Below, piece after piece: positions 55,118-63,551 of a stretch of DNA of 64,000 nt; positions within the stretch are counted from its first letter, which is position 1, and the number at the start of each line of letters is the position of its first letter. The notes under the pieces are model-generated. The model saw only the letters and a program-made list of their open reading frames with translations. It was not told where the DNA came from and searched no databases. The stretch is taken from NCBI GenBank assembly GCA_947565425.1, contig CANOFW010000002.1, positions 124,001-188,000 on the forward strand, given 5' to 3'. This DNA is from an uncultured Lachnospiraceae bacterium (GTDB taxonomy: Bacteria; Bacillota; Clostridia; Lachnospirales; Lachnospiraceae). The translations under genes and the position numbers were made by a program.

Positions 55118-56548
55118 TTATATCTTTGGCTTCTTGCCTTCCGTTCCAGGCAACGTATAGACTAAAACAGCACAACCACCGTCAATATTATCGTACAACG
55201 TCTTTGCCGCACTATAGGGCAGGTTGATACACCCATGAGAACCGCGCCATTTGTAATAATCTCCGCCAAAGCTTCCGCGCCATTTTGCATCATGAAATCC
55301 CACGCCACCATTGAACGGCATCCAGAAAGATACCGGACTGGCATACCCTTGGCCTCTCAGCGTGCGATTTCTCTCTTTATAATAGAGCGCAAATGTTCCC
55401 GTCGGCGTACTCCAACCTTTCGCCTCATTTCCCGAGACAAAATCAGATTCCACAACCAGTTCCCCATCCTTATAGTAGATTAGATGTTGCGCTGTCAGAT
55501 TGACTTCCACATAAGTATCTCCATAATCTTTCTTACCAGGGCTGTTTGCCGTCTTCTCATATTCCGGCTCCCTTGCAACCACCTTGCCCGCTTCCACCAG
55601 TTCTGTCAGCGCTTGCGTTTCTTTCTCCCGATCAATTTTCCATCCGTATTCCCCGCCGTCAATTTCTACTTTCTTCCCATAAGAAGTTTTGAACTTTCTG
55701 GACTTGCCCGCCGTATCCCAGTTATCCGCCAAACGGTTCACATAGGCAGCAATCTGCTCTCCTGAAACACTGACCTGCTGTTGTTCGTCCACCGTAATCC
55801 ACTGGCTGATTTCGTCTCCGTCTAACACTTCCTGTTCCTTACCAAACAAATAGGTGATCTTTGCGCGTGCATAATGGTTCATATTCTTCACAAGTCTCTT
55901 TAACTTCTTAGACTTTGCAGTAACTTTCGGTTTCACATAACAGTCTTCTTTTTCCAGCGAAAGAGAATCTTCAAGCTTGACAATCGCACGTTTCAGCGCT
56001 TTGAGAAACTTTTTCTTCTTAACCTTCGTCCCCTGCTCCTCTGGGATAATTGTGTACATGTTCTCCTTAGAATAATCTGAAACTCTGGCATCCTTGGGCT
56101 TTTGCATCTTATCTTTATCCATAATCTCAAGTTCATTCACCTGGCGTTTTAATTTCGCTTCACTGAAATCAACCATAGTCTCTACTTCAATCTCAGATTC
56201 GTGAAAATAAGCCGTCGGCCATGCCAGACAATTCTGTTTTTGTAACTCCCGCTCTAAGCTACCGTCAAAAATCGGCATAACGCCAATATCTACCCCTGCA
56301 AGAACCTCTGTCTTGCCTTGACGTGCATTTATCTTAATCTCGTACTTTTCAATTTCCTGCGTAATTGTCCACTCCACGTCCTTTACGGTATCTCCGGACG
56401 CGGTTACGCCATTGATAACCGTTCCTGGTAGAAAATGCGTGCTGTAAAAGAGCGCAAACCCTAAGTATATCAGAAGAAGCATCAGAATAACCCCAGATGT
56501 AATCCATACTCCCAGCCATCCAATTCCTGTCTTCTTTGTCTCCTTCAT
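55118..56548 (-). CDS. L,D-transpeptidase (YkuD) with peptidoglycan-binding-type domain
   Basis: 476 residues: membrane anchor at about 12-34, a long extracytoplasmic region with two PG_binding_4-like repeats (INGVTASGDTVKDVEWTITQEIEKYEIKI near 45), and a C-terminal YkuD domain (VEVNLTAQHLIYYKDGELVVESDFVSG) with the catalytic SHGCINLP, His438 and Cys440. It makes 3-3 cross-links in peptidoglycan or swaps D-amino acids, and is a resistance route to beta-lactams other than carbapenems. Start ATG at 56548. LacI follows by 13 bp and may be transcribed with it. Confidence 0.93.
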   Translation of the reverse strand: MKETKKTGIGWLGVWITSGVILMLLLIYLGFALFYSTHFLPGTVINGVTASGDTVKDVEWTITQEIEKYEIKINARQGKTEVLAGVDIGVMPIFDGSLERELQKQNCLAWPTAYFHESEIEVETMVDFSEAKLKRQVNELEIMDKDKMQKPKDARVSDYSKENMYTIIPEEQGTKVKKKKFLKALKRAIVKLEDSLSLEKEDCYVKPKVTAKSKKLKRLVKNMNHYARAKITYLFGKEQEVLDGDEISQWITVDEQQQVSVSGEQIAAYVNRLADNWDTAGKSRKFKTSYGKKVEIDGGEYGWKIDREKETQALTELVEAGKVVAREPEYEKTANSPGKKDYGDTYVEVNLTAQHLIYYKDGELVVESDFVSGNEAKGWSTPTGTFALYYKERNRTLRGQGYASPVSFWMPFNGGVGFHDAKWRGSFGGDYYKWRGSHGCINLPYSAAKTLYDNIDGGCAVLVYTLPGTEGKKPKI

Positions 56549-56658
56549 AATTAAATTGCCTTTCTCTTATGTTGTCTCTTTTATTATAAATCTATTTCAC
56601 TCAAAGTCAAATAATTAGTCAAAATTATAGACATTTTTTGCTTTTAAAATTTTAAAGG

Positions 56659-56687
56659 TTGACATCCCTTGTCCCCTATGATAGAAT
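56659..56687 (+). promoter_or_regulatory. Promoter of tRNA-Pro
   Basis: TTGACA at 56659-56664, 17-bp spacer, TAGAAT at 56682-56687, 34 bases before the tRNA 5' end. Confidence 0.85.
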
Positions 56688-56721
56688 GATTTTTGCATCA
56701 CAGATAATTAATTTACATTTT

Positions 56722-56796
56722 CGGGGTATGGCTCAGCTTGGCTAGAGCGCACGGCTGGGGGCCGTGAGGTCGCAGGTTCGAATCCTGTTACCCCGA
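56722..56796 (+). tRNA. tRNA-Pro, anticodon GGG
   Basis: 75 bases fold as a complete cloverleaf: acceptor CGGGGTA / TACCCCG, D-arm GCTC...GAGC, anticodon stem CACGG / CCGTG with loop CTGGGGG (anticodon GGG), T-arm GCAGG-TTCGAAT-CCTGT. The CCA end is not encoded. It reads CCC and CCU proline codons. Own promoter and terminator. Confidence 0.95.
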
Positions 56797-56802
56797 TTCA
56801 AT

Positions 56803-56843
56803 AAGAGACATGACTTCTATTTGAGAGGACATGTCTCTTTTGT
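56803..56843 (+). terminator. Terminator of tRNA-Pro
   Basis: AGAGACATG (56804-56812) pairs with CATGTCTCT (56830-56838), followed by TTTTG. Confidence 0.85.
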
Positions 56844-56884
56844 GTTAAAATGATATGCGAACTTGTCCGCTTTGTTCTGAATAG

Positions 56885-56928
56885 AAAGCGTGTAACATCT
56901 GAAATCTTCACAGACGTTACACGCTTTT
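56885..56928. terminator. Hairpin downstream of rel
   Basis: AAAGCGTGTAAC pairs with GTTACACGCTTT with a partly paired loop (CTG/CAG), ten bases after the rel stop on the reverse strand. It could end both the rel and any rightward transcript. Confidence 0.65.
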
Positions 56929-56938
56929 ATAAATGATA

Positions 56939-59272
56939 TTACCCTCTAGTCCTCTCAATGTCTATAATACTTTCCACTTGGCGTAGCTTCTCGACTAAGC
57001 TGTTCAATTCGTCTTTGCCCTTGGTGCGGAAAGCCAACGTGATAGTGGCAATCCCCTGTTTGCTGGTGGAGGAATGCACGGAGTCAATATCAATCTGGCG
57101 CTCCGTGAGAATCTTGGAAATATCGACCAGCAGACCAGTACGATTATTTCCATAGAGCTTAATCTCCGCCATATAACATCTCTCGCTACACTCTCCAGTC
57201 TGCCATTCTGCATCTAAAAGACGTTCGCGGTCCAGTTCCGAAAGATTGACAACATTAATACAATCTGTGCGATGAATAGAAATTCCTCTTCCCCTAGTGA
57301 CAAAGCCGACAATCTCATCCCCAGGCACCGGCGCACAACAGCGTGAAAAACGCACTGCCACGTCATCAATCCCCTTCACGACAATCCCACTCTTAGAATG
57401 CGCTTTCCCGTGTCTCTCTCTATTACCGCCGGAAGACGAATTGCCTGCGCCGCTCTCTACAATTTTGAGAACGTCATCATCCGTCAGGGCAATCGAGTGG
57501 TCTTCCTGATAATATTCCAACATCTTATTGATAATCTGTCCTTCCTTGAGCCCGCCATGTCCTATGGCTGCCAAAACAGACTCCCAATCCCGGAAACCAT
57601 ATTTGCGCATGATACGACTCTGGTAAGAAGACTGGTTCACATCCGGCCAGTTAATACCTTTCGACTTGCAGTACTGCGACAAAAGTTCCTTTCCTTTGGA
57701 AATATTCTCCTCTTTAAATTCACTGCGAAACCACTGATTAATCTTATTCTTCGCCTGCGTGCTCTTAACAATGTTAAGCCAGTCGCGACTGGGCCCCCGC
57801 GAATTCTGCGAAGTCAAAACCTCAATCCTGTCCCCATTCTGTATCACATAATCAATATTGACTAATTTGCCATTCACTTTGGCGCCAATCATTTTATTAC
57901 CTACCGCAGAATGGATGCTGTAGGCAAAATCTATAGGTGTGGAACCTTTGGGCAGGTTCTTGACGTCGCCGGACGGTGTAAAACAAAATACTGTATCAGA
58001 AAACAGATCCAAATCGCTTTTCAGAAGGCTCATAAACTCACGGTTGTCAGACATATCCTTCTGCCACTCCAATATCTGTCTGAGCCAGCTTAACTTAGCT
58101 TCCTCCTGCGTCTTTTCTTCCGTCTTATTGCCATTGGCCGCTTCCTTGTACTTCCAGTGCGCGGCAATGCCATATTCTGCCGTACGATGCATTTCAAACG
58201 TACGGATTTGAATCTCAAAAGGCTGCCCAGTTGGTCCAATCAACGTCGTATGCAATGACTGGTACATATTGGGCTTTGGCATAGCAATATAATCTTTAAA
58301 TCTGCCCGGAATCGGTTTATACATTTCATGGATTACGCCAAGCGCTGCATAGCAGTCCTTGACTGACTTAACAATTATGCGAATTGCAAATAAATCAAAA
58401 ATCTGATCCAGTGTCTTATCCTGGTTCACCATTTTCTTATAGATACTAAAGAAATGTTTGGCGCGGCCGTCAATCGCCGCCTTTATGCCCGCTTTGGAAA
58501 TATGCTGTTTCACTTCGTTCACCAGTTGTTCAACATATTCTTCACGCGTGCTCTTTCTAAGCGCTATCTTCTCTACCAAATCATAATACGCGTCTGGTTC
58601 AAGATATTTCAAAGAAAGGTCGTCTAATTCGATCTTTATCTTAGAAATGCCGAGACGCTGTGCAATGGGTGCATAGATGTCCATGGTCTCCCTTGCCTTC
58701 TCTTTTTGCTTCTCCGGCCTCATATACTTGAGGGTACGCATATTGTGCAGGCGGTCGGCAAGTTTAATCAGAATCACACGAATATCCTTCGCCATGGCAA
58801 GAAACATCTTGCGCATATTCTCTGCCTGTACCTCAACCTTATCCGCCTCATAAGGCAATTGTCCCAGCTTGGTAACGCCGTCAACCAAAAGCGCCACTTC
58901 CTCACTGAACTCTTTGGCAATCTCTTCTTCCGTCATCACGGTATCTTCTACGACATCATGAAGAATACCAGCCACGATCGTCTCTTTGTCCAGTTCTAAC
59001 TCTGCAAGAATAATCGCCACGCAAAGCGGATGGATAATGTATGCCTCGCCTGACTTACGCACCTGTCCCTTATGCGCCTCGTCCGCAATTTTGTATGCTT
59101 TTTCAATTAGTGAAATATCCGTCGAAGGATGATAGCGTCTCACACTTGCAATCAGCTCGTCATACAAGCTCTCCGGACTTACAAACTCCTTCGTCGGTTT
59201 AATCTGCCCTGCCTGCGCTTCCACTTCCTGCCGTTGTTCCAACTGAATATTCTTCCCATCTTCCATAAGCAT
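56939..59272 (-). CDS. Bifunctional (p)ppGpp synthetase/hydrolase, Rel family
   Basis: 777 residues: HD hydrolase domain with IHPLCVAIILAELELDKETIVAGILHDVVEDT (about 80-113, intact HD pair), synthetase domain (RAKHFFSIYKKM near 270, FKDYIAMPKPNMYQSLHT near 320-338), TGS domain (VFCFTPSGDVKNLPKGSTPIDFAYSIH near 430), helical and zinc-finger-like region (FSRCCAPVPGDEIVGFVTRGRG), and C-terminal ACT domain (EIKLYGNNRTGLLVDISKILTE). Both catalytic centres look intact, so it should make and degrade the stringent-response alarmone. The start is either ATG at 59272 or at 59266, which has the better-spaced GGTGAG. Confidence 0.96.
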   Translation of the reverse strand: MLMEDGKNIQLEQRQEVEAQAGQIKPTKEFVSPESLYDELIASVRRYHPSTDISLIEKAYKIADEAHKGQVRKSGEAYIIHPLCVAIILAELELDKETIVAGILHDVVEDTVMTEEEIAKEFSEEVALLVDGVTKLGQLPYEADKVEVQAENMRKMFLAMAKDIRVILIKLADRLHNMRTLKYMRPEKQKEKARETMDIYAPIAQRLGISKIKIELDDLSLKYLEPDAYYDLVEKIALRKSTREEYVEQLVNEVKQHISKAGIKAAIDGRAKHFFSIYKKMVNQDKTLDQIFDLFAIRIIVKSVKDCYAALGVIHEMYKPIPGRFKDYIAMPKPNMYQSLHTTLIGPTGQPFEIQIRTFEMHRTAEYGIAAHWKYKEAANGNKTEEKTQEEAKLSWLRQILEWQKDMSDNREFMSLLKSDLDLFSDTVFCFTPSGDVKNLPKGSTPIDFAYSIHSAVGNKMIGAKVNGKLVNIDYVIQNGDRIEVLTSQNSRGPSRDWLNIVKSTQAKNKINQWFRSEFKEENISKGKELLSQYCKSKGINWPDVNQSSYQSRIMRKYGFRDWESVLAAIGHGGLKEGQIINKMLEYYQEDHSIALTDDDVLKIVESGAGNSSSGGNRERHGKAHSKSGIVVKGIDDVAVRFSRCCAPVPGDEIVGFVTRGRGISIHRTDCINVVNLSELDRERLLDAEWQTGECSERCYMAEIKLYGNNRTGLLVDISKILTERQIDIDSVHSSTSKQGIATITLAFRTKGKDELNSLVEKLRQVESIIDIERTRG

Positions 59273-59322
59273 CTCACCATCCCGCCTGTTCTGCCGTCCT
59301 TGTAAAATTATAGGTAATCTAC

Positions 59323-59351
59323 ATTATAGATAAATTTTTTGAAAAAATCAA
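59323..59351 (-). promoter_or_regulatory. Promoter of rel
   Basis: On the reverse strand TTGATT (59346-59351), 17-bp spacer, TATAAT (59323-59328), about 50 bases before the start. Confidence 0.7.
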
Positions 59352-59436
59352 CGGTTTATTTTCTTTCCCACAACAAATGCGTAACCTTTCAGCCTTGATT
59401 TTTATACTTATTTATTGGTAAATTCTTCTATTAGCA

Positions 59437-59470
59437 GCACCCCTTTACTTTTTTATGTGAAAAGAGGTGC
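59437..59470 (-). terminator. Stem-loop at the end of the AT-rich toxin-like island
   Basis: GCACCCCTTT (59437-59446) and AAAGAGGTGC (59461-59470). The reverse-strand RNA pairs fully with one G-U, so it belongs to the leftward genes. No clear U-tract. It marks the boundary between ordinary sequence and the AT-rich island. Confidence 0.45.
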
Positions 59471-59549
59471 CTTCACAATTTATTTTTTCATGCATTTGCC
59501 GCATCCCAACACAGACTTAAAAGATAGATTCTATATATCCTGTAGTTTT

Positions 59550-59825
59550 TTAATATAGAACATCTAATACGATTTCCTTCCAGGCATCCTTAAATAAGAT
59601 ATTATCAATCTTAGCTTTTTCTATAAGTTCATCAATACTATCAAACGATTGTTCATTTTTATCAATCCAAACAGAAACAAAACTATCTGAATTATCTCTA
59701 CTGATGAAGCCGTCTTTATTATTATAATTAAATTCTAATTCTCTTCCACATTCAATAAGATACTTTAAGGCTTTAATTGATTTATTTTCAAATAACTCTT
59801 TTACCATATTATCCTGTATATTCAT
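59550..59825 (-). CDS. Small acidic protein, candidate immunity protein
   Basis: 91 residues (MNIQDNMVKELFENKSIKALKYLIECGRELEF...), acidic, no signal peptide, with a strand pair in the middle (DSFVSVWIDKNEQSFDSIDELIEKAK). I do not recognise the family. The size, charge and place at the 3' end of a polymorphic-toxin-like locus fit an immunity protein, but it is not directly next to the toxin-like gene. Start at 59825 with GGAAGGTGA upstream; 22 bp after the previous gene. AT-rich with many AAT/ATA codons, unlike the surrounding genes. Confidence 0.55.
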   Translation of the reverse strand: MNIQDNMVKELFENKSIKALKYLIECGRELEFNYNNKDGFISRDNSDSFVSVWIDKNEQSFDSIDELIEKAKIDNILFKDAWKEIVLDVLY

Positions 59826-59847
59826 AACACATTCACCTTCCTCAATA

Positions 59848-60486
59848 CTACTTATTATCAAACATACTCACCAAAGAAAGAAATGAATTCCCGGAATATT
59901 TCTTTAACGGAGTAAGTCCTATGATATTTTGCGACCTATATTTCACATCTATTTCTTTAAATTGTGTTATTTCATTATACTCCCCAGAAGCAATCACTTC
60001 TTCATACATTGCTGGGTAATCATAAGTATTAATTCTGTTATTATAACTTGCATATATTTTAATATCTTTGTGTTCACTAATCCAATTCTGCAAGTCATCT
60101 GAGTATATTTTACTACTTAAACTTATATTTATTTTTTTTACATTCTTATTTATCAGCTCATTTAATCCACGAATTATACTTTGTGAATTGATTTTTCCAT
60201 CTACTTCTGCACTATAATAATAAATTTTAAAATTCTTATAATTGTTATTTGCAAACTCACACAATTTTTCACCATGAGATTCTGCTTTTTGACTATTATA
60301 ATCAGATTTTATATATATAACATTTTCTATTTCCTTTGGTAATGAATCATCAATGATTCCATATATTTCATTGTTTAAATTAGTTTTTGATATCAATATA
60401 ATATTATTTAAATATGTATGTACACTAAAAACAACTATACCTATCATACAAAAACTAACTATTCTTATTCTTGCTTTATTATTCAT
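59848..60486 (-). CDS. Subtilase-like membrane-anchored protein, probably catalytically defective
   Basis: 212 residues: membrane anchor at about 8-25, then a short domain whose order of motifs mirrors subtilisin. ESHGEKLCEFAN holds His71 in place of the GHGTHVA helix, KKINISLSS (about 117-125) the conserved strand, IYASYNNRINTYDYPAMYEEVIASG (about 144-168) the oxyanion Asn region with its YPA motif, and YSGNSFLSLVS (about 197-207) the catalytic Ser helix. The catalytic Asp motif is not evident and the domain is much shorter than usual. It may be a pseudoprotease or inhibitor-like chaperone. AT-rich. No experimental family is known to me; this reading is by eye. Confidence 0.5.
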   Translation of the reverse strand: MNNKARIRIVSFCMIGIVVFSVHTYLNNIILISKTNLNNEIYGIIDDSLPKEIENVIYIKSDYNSQKAESHGEKLCEFANNNYKNFKIYYYSAEVDGKINSQSIIRGLNELINKNVKKINISLSSKIYSDDLQNWISEHKDIKIYASYNNRINTYDYPAMYEEVIASGEYNEITQFKEIDVKYRSQNIIGLTPLKKYSGNSFLSLVSMFDNK

Positions 60487-60756
60487 AATATCCTTCTTAT
60501 ACTATCAACCTAATTAAGAGAGATACATAATGAACTCTTTAATTTGGGCTGTTTTCCCTATTATATACTCTTCCTATATTTTCATATTTCCTGCAAGATA
60601 ATAAATTGAGTTTCTTAAATATTATCTACATATTATCTCCTGTACCAAAATAGCATTATAAAATTTTTACTATTCCAACACAGGAGATTTTAATATCTTA
60701 TAAAAATTTTTTCTTATTTACATTCTCTCTACCACAAAAAAATGAGAATATATCAA
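60487..60756. other. AT-rich gene-free stretch
   Basis: No gene, RNA or clear terminator is visible. The sequence is strongly AT-rich, with several short A or T runs, like the genes on both sides. Promoters for the 59848 gene are likely here but too many TATAAT-like matches occur to choose one. Confidence 0.4.
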
Positions 60757-60925
60757 TCAAATATCCCGCAGCAAGCTGACGGATATACCTAGCTTGTTCT
60801 TAGTAAGTCCGCCCCAAGGGTTGGGGGATTCGCACCCGCAGGGCACTTAGAAAGATAGCCATGTATACCCGCAGGGCACTTAACATAGCTATTTCCCTAA
60901 GTGGGTACATTGCTCGCGAGAATAA
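60757..60925. repeat. Composite intergenic repeat, copy 3 (diverged) with inner direct repeat
   Basis: ATCCCGCAGCAAGCTGACGG, CCGCCCCAAGGG and a closing GCTCGCGAGAATAAA correspond to the blocks of the copy at 18340-18480. Inside is a 16-bp direct repeat ACCCGCAGGGCACTTA at 60834-60849 and 60867-60882. An ACTTAG...CTAAGT pairing makes a large hairpin. GC-rich, in contrast to the surrounding AT-rich island. Confidence 0.55.
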
Positions 60926-60937
60926 AGATTATATTCT

Positions 60938-61801
60938 TTAATACCATATCCAATAATGTGCATGCGGAAATGTATGCTTACCGCCATGACTAAAATCAAT
61001 ATCTAAAAAAACTTTTCCCTTTCTATCGTAGAATCGCCTTTGATATAGTTTTTTCCCATTTTTACTATATAAATCTGTACTCGAATCAGGTCTTCCAGTT
61101 GTCGGCAAACTTCCATTTTTACCCTTCACTTTTTTATTTTTTTTACGTCTTCTCGGAACTTGTTCTTTAGGAATCGCTACTCCACCTTTTCGTTTAGCCT
61201 TACTTTTTGATGCGGTTGAAGCTTTAATTATTGTATATACTTGATATGTGAATATAAAAGTTGCTATTGCACTAAGAATATAATAGCTAGCCGTTCCAGC
61301 AACTGTAATAGTTACTTGCCCTTCATACCCCTGAAAATCTACAGTATCCACCAATTCATTGTTCTCATCGTAAATCTCAACCGGATGATCTTCTAAAACA
61401 TCTTCAATTTCAATTGTACTAATTTCCTCTTCTATTGAATCAGCATATGAATCAGCATCAATAAAAGCATCAATGTCAATATCGTCAATTAACTCGTCAG
61501 CAACATCATTAAAATCATCAAACACTAACGTATAATCATCCTGAGAATAATCATTTTCAATAGAAACATCAACATTCTCCTCTCCTGAATATGAAACATT
61601 CACCACTTCACCTTCATATTCTCCATTAATCTCAATTCCATCTTTGTTCTCGACAACATTAAACTCAATACCATCCACATAAACAGTTTCAACATTGTCA
61701 TCACTAGAATTAGCATTGGAAGTAAATGAAAAATCTTGGGTTATCAATGAAATAATGATCACTATAGCTACAAAACGTTGGATTATCTTTTTGCTCTTCA
61801 T
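60938..61801 (-). CDS. Secreted polymorphic-toxin-like protein
   Basis: 287 residues: signal peptide (MKSKKIIQRFVAIVIIISLITQ), an acidic repetitive stalk (about 35-165, many Asp/Glu/Ile/Val), a membrane helix (YYILSAIATFIFTYQVYTII near 182-202) and a very basic segment (RRRKKNKKVKGK). The C-terminal 55-residue module (TTGRPDSSTDLYSKNGKKLYQRRFYDRKGKVFLDIDFSHGGKHTFPHAHYW) has the DIDF-H-H-FPHxH pattern seen at the ends of polymorphic toxins. His-rich motifs suggest a nuclease-like active site, but this is inference. Start at 61801 after AAAGGGG. AT-rich, so probably acquired. Confidence 0.65.
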   Translation of the reverse strand: MKSKKIIQRFVAIVIIISLITQDFSFTSNANSSDDNVETVYVDGIEFNVVENKDGIEINGEYEGEVVNVSYSGEENVDVSIENDYSQDDYTLVFDDFNDVADELIDDIDIDAFIDADSYADSIEEEISTIEIEDVLEDHPVEIYDENNELVDTVDFQGYEGQVTITVAGTASYYILSAIATFIFTYQVYTIIKASTASKSKAKRKGGVAIPKEQVPRRRKKNKKVKGKNGSLPTTGRPDSSTDLYSKNGKKLYQRRFYDRKGKVFLDIDFSHGGKHTFPHAHYWIWY

Positions 61802-61954
61802 AAAGTTTCCCCTTTCGTTAAACTTATCCCCCCACAAAATGTTTGAAAAGTTAAACAAACATTCCCGGATTATTAGTTACAATCTATCATTATCAGGATC
61901 TTTCCTGTTATTTTTCACCCACTCTTTATGTAAGTAATATTATTCTTTTGCCAT

Positions 61955-62917
61955 TCAATTGTCAAGCACAATATCAATAGACTTTGTCCTGTTTCTTTCC
62001 AGTGATTTCGTATACCTTTGCAGCATTTTTCCCTGCACTTTCAGCTCTTCCTGCCAGGAAAATCCCAGATTTTCTGCCAGATGGATGGAAATGCCATTAT
62101 CTTTATGTATCAAACAGTGCAGATTGTCAAACTCCGTTTCCTTCTGCGCAAAATGTATAATTTCCCGGCAAAGCTCTGTGGCGTAACCCTGATTCTGAAA
62201 TTCCTCACCAATTACATACCCCATCTCCAACGCCGGCTCCCCATGGAGCTCCAAACAATTGAGCCCTGCGCGTCCTATGAGCTTTCCGGTAATTTTATCA
62301 ATGGCAAGCCACATTCCATAGCCGTAAAAGTAATACATATTTTCAATATACGCCCTCGTATATTCTTCCTCCTTCGCCCGTTCTTCATACAATCCTTCCA
62401 TATATTGCGTGATGCTTTTGCCCTCGTATAGTTCATACAAATTGTCCAAATCTGCCAGCGTTATTTCACGCAGAAAACACCGCCTTGTCTCTATCGCCGT
62501 CCACGGCAGCCCGTGCTCACGCTGATACACGCGTTCCAGAAAATGAAAATCCACTTCCTCAAAGCTTTCCACCAACACCTTAGCCGCAGAAAGCTTTTGA
62601 CCGGGAATCCTCGGGTTGAGGTAGCCACAGGCCGCCATATCCATTCCTTCTATAATAGAGAGAACACGGTCTGTCGCTGCGAGCAGCAGACAACATTCCG
62701 GCGTTAAGCTATGAAGGTTTAGCACTGTTAGAAGTTTCTCTCCGTTGTCCGCACCAAACATATCCAGGTTGACAATCTGCACGCCATAACGGTACAAACC
62801 GTCTAAAAGTTCCGTCAACCCGTCCTCCATAACGAATCGTTCATTATCCTCCTCTTTGGCAATATTCAGTTCCCGCAGGGAAATGATCAATCCTTGCAAT
62901 TTCATTTGTGTTTCCAT
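61955..62917 (-). CDS. HAD-like domain fused to GNAT N-acetyltransferase
   Basis: 320 residues. The C-terminal 170 are a GNAT domain (FLREITLADLDNLYELYEG, YGYGMWLAIDKITGKLIGRAGLNCLE, LEMGYVIGEEFQNQGYATELCREIIHFA with the acetyl-CoA pyrophosphate loop, NGISIHLAENLGF). The N-terminal 145 (DGLTELLDGLYRYGVQIVNLDMFG, CLLLAATDRVLSIIEGMDMAACGYLNPR, FEEVDFHFLERVYQREHGLPW) look like a HAD-phosphatase scaffold without the catalytic DxD. Some clostridial GNATs carry such a tandem. Substrate unknown. Start at 62917 with GGAG upstream; the longer frame to 62989 is less likely. Confidence 0.8.
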   Translation of the reverse strand: METQMKLQGLIISLRELNIAKEEDNERFVMEDGLTELLDGLYRYGVQIVNLDMFGADNGEKLLTVLNLHSLTPECCLLLAATDRVLSIIEGMDMAACGYLNPRIPGQKLSAAKVLVESFEEVDFHFLERVYQREHGLPWTAIETRRCFLREITLADLDNLYELYEGKSITQYMEGLYEERAKEEEYTRAYIENMYYFYGYGMWLAIDKITGKLIGRAGLNCLELHGEPALEMGYVIGEEFQNQGYATELCREIIHFAQKETEFDNLHCLIHKDNGISIHLAENLGFSWQEELKVQGKMLQRYTKSLERNRTKSIDIVLDN

Positions 62918-63015
62918 TTTTCTCTCATTCCTCCAATTTTCATATGGTGGACGCCGTGAAGCACAACCGCACAGGCAAAATTGTTTCATTCAGTATAACA
63001 CATCCGCTCTATATT

Positions 63016-63046
63016 GCAACTTATGCAGGAAATACGGCATCTTATG
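63016..63046 (+). promoter_or_regulatory. Candidate LytTR binding site (two direct repeats, 21-bp spacing)
   Basis: GCAACTTATG at 63016-63025 and GCATCTTATG at 63037-63046 match at 9 of 10 bases, start exactly 21 bp apart and end 10 bp before the -35 box at 63057. This is the same geometry as at 1572-1601 upstream of the first LytTR gene, but with a different repeat sequence. Confidence 0.65.
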
Positions 63047-63056
63047 TCTCGAATGA

Positions 63057-63084
63057 TTGATAAGCTGCAATTATTGCGTATAAT
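63057..63084 (+). promoter_or_regulatory. Sigma-A type promoter of the second LytTR module
   Basis: TTGATA at 63057-63062, 16-bp spacer, TATAAT at 63079-63084. Confidence 0.75.
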
Positions 63085-63107
63085 AAGTGAAGAAAGGCGG
63101 TGGAACT

Positions 63108-63548
63108 TTGAAGATAGAGATTATCGTGGATGAAAACGCAAACGATCTGGACATTGTAGTTACCTGTAAACGGCTGACGCCCGACGTCGAAAAAATTCTG
63201 GCGTCACTGCGCATGATTAACCATCAATTGACTGTCAAAAAAGACGGAGAAATTCTTTTTCTGGACATTGCGCAGATTATTTATATTGAGAGCATAGATA
63301 GAAAATGCTTTATCTACACGCGCAAAGACGTGTACGAGTCCGATTACCGTCTTTACGAATTGGAAGGACAGCTTGAGGAATACGGCTTTCTGCGCGTAAG
63401 CAAATCATTTTTGATTCATTTACAAGATATTCAATCATTGAGAGCTGATATTAACAGGAGAATCCGCATCACTATGGCGGGCGGAGAACAGATTATAGCT
63501 TCCAGGCAGTATGCCGAAGAATTGAAAAAAAGATTAGGAGTGATGTAA
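63108..63548 (+). CDS. LytTR domain DNA-binding regulator (second copy)
   Basis: 146 residues from a TTG start at 63108 with AGGCGGTGG upstream; a GTG at 63087 is in frame but overlaps the promoter region and lacks a binding site. LytTR domain over about 45-144 (EILFLDIAQIIYIESIDRKCFIYTRKDVYESDYRLYELEGQL, LRVSKSFLIHLQDIQSL, ASRQYAEELKKRLG). No receiver domain. It has the same length and layout as the protein at 1665-2105, with about a third of residues alike by eye, so the two modules are paralogues. Autoregulation through the repeats at 63016-63046 is likely. Confidence 0.88.
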   Translation: MKIEIIVDENANDLDIVVTCKRLTPDVEKILASLRMINHQLTVKKDGEILFLDIAQIIYIESIDRKCFIYTRKDVYESDYRLYELEGQLEEYGFLRVSKSFLIHLQDIQSLRADINRRIRITMAGGEQIIASRQYAEELKKRLGVM

Positions 63549-63551
63549 TTT

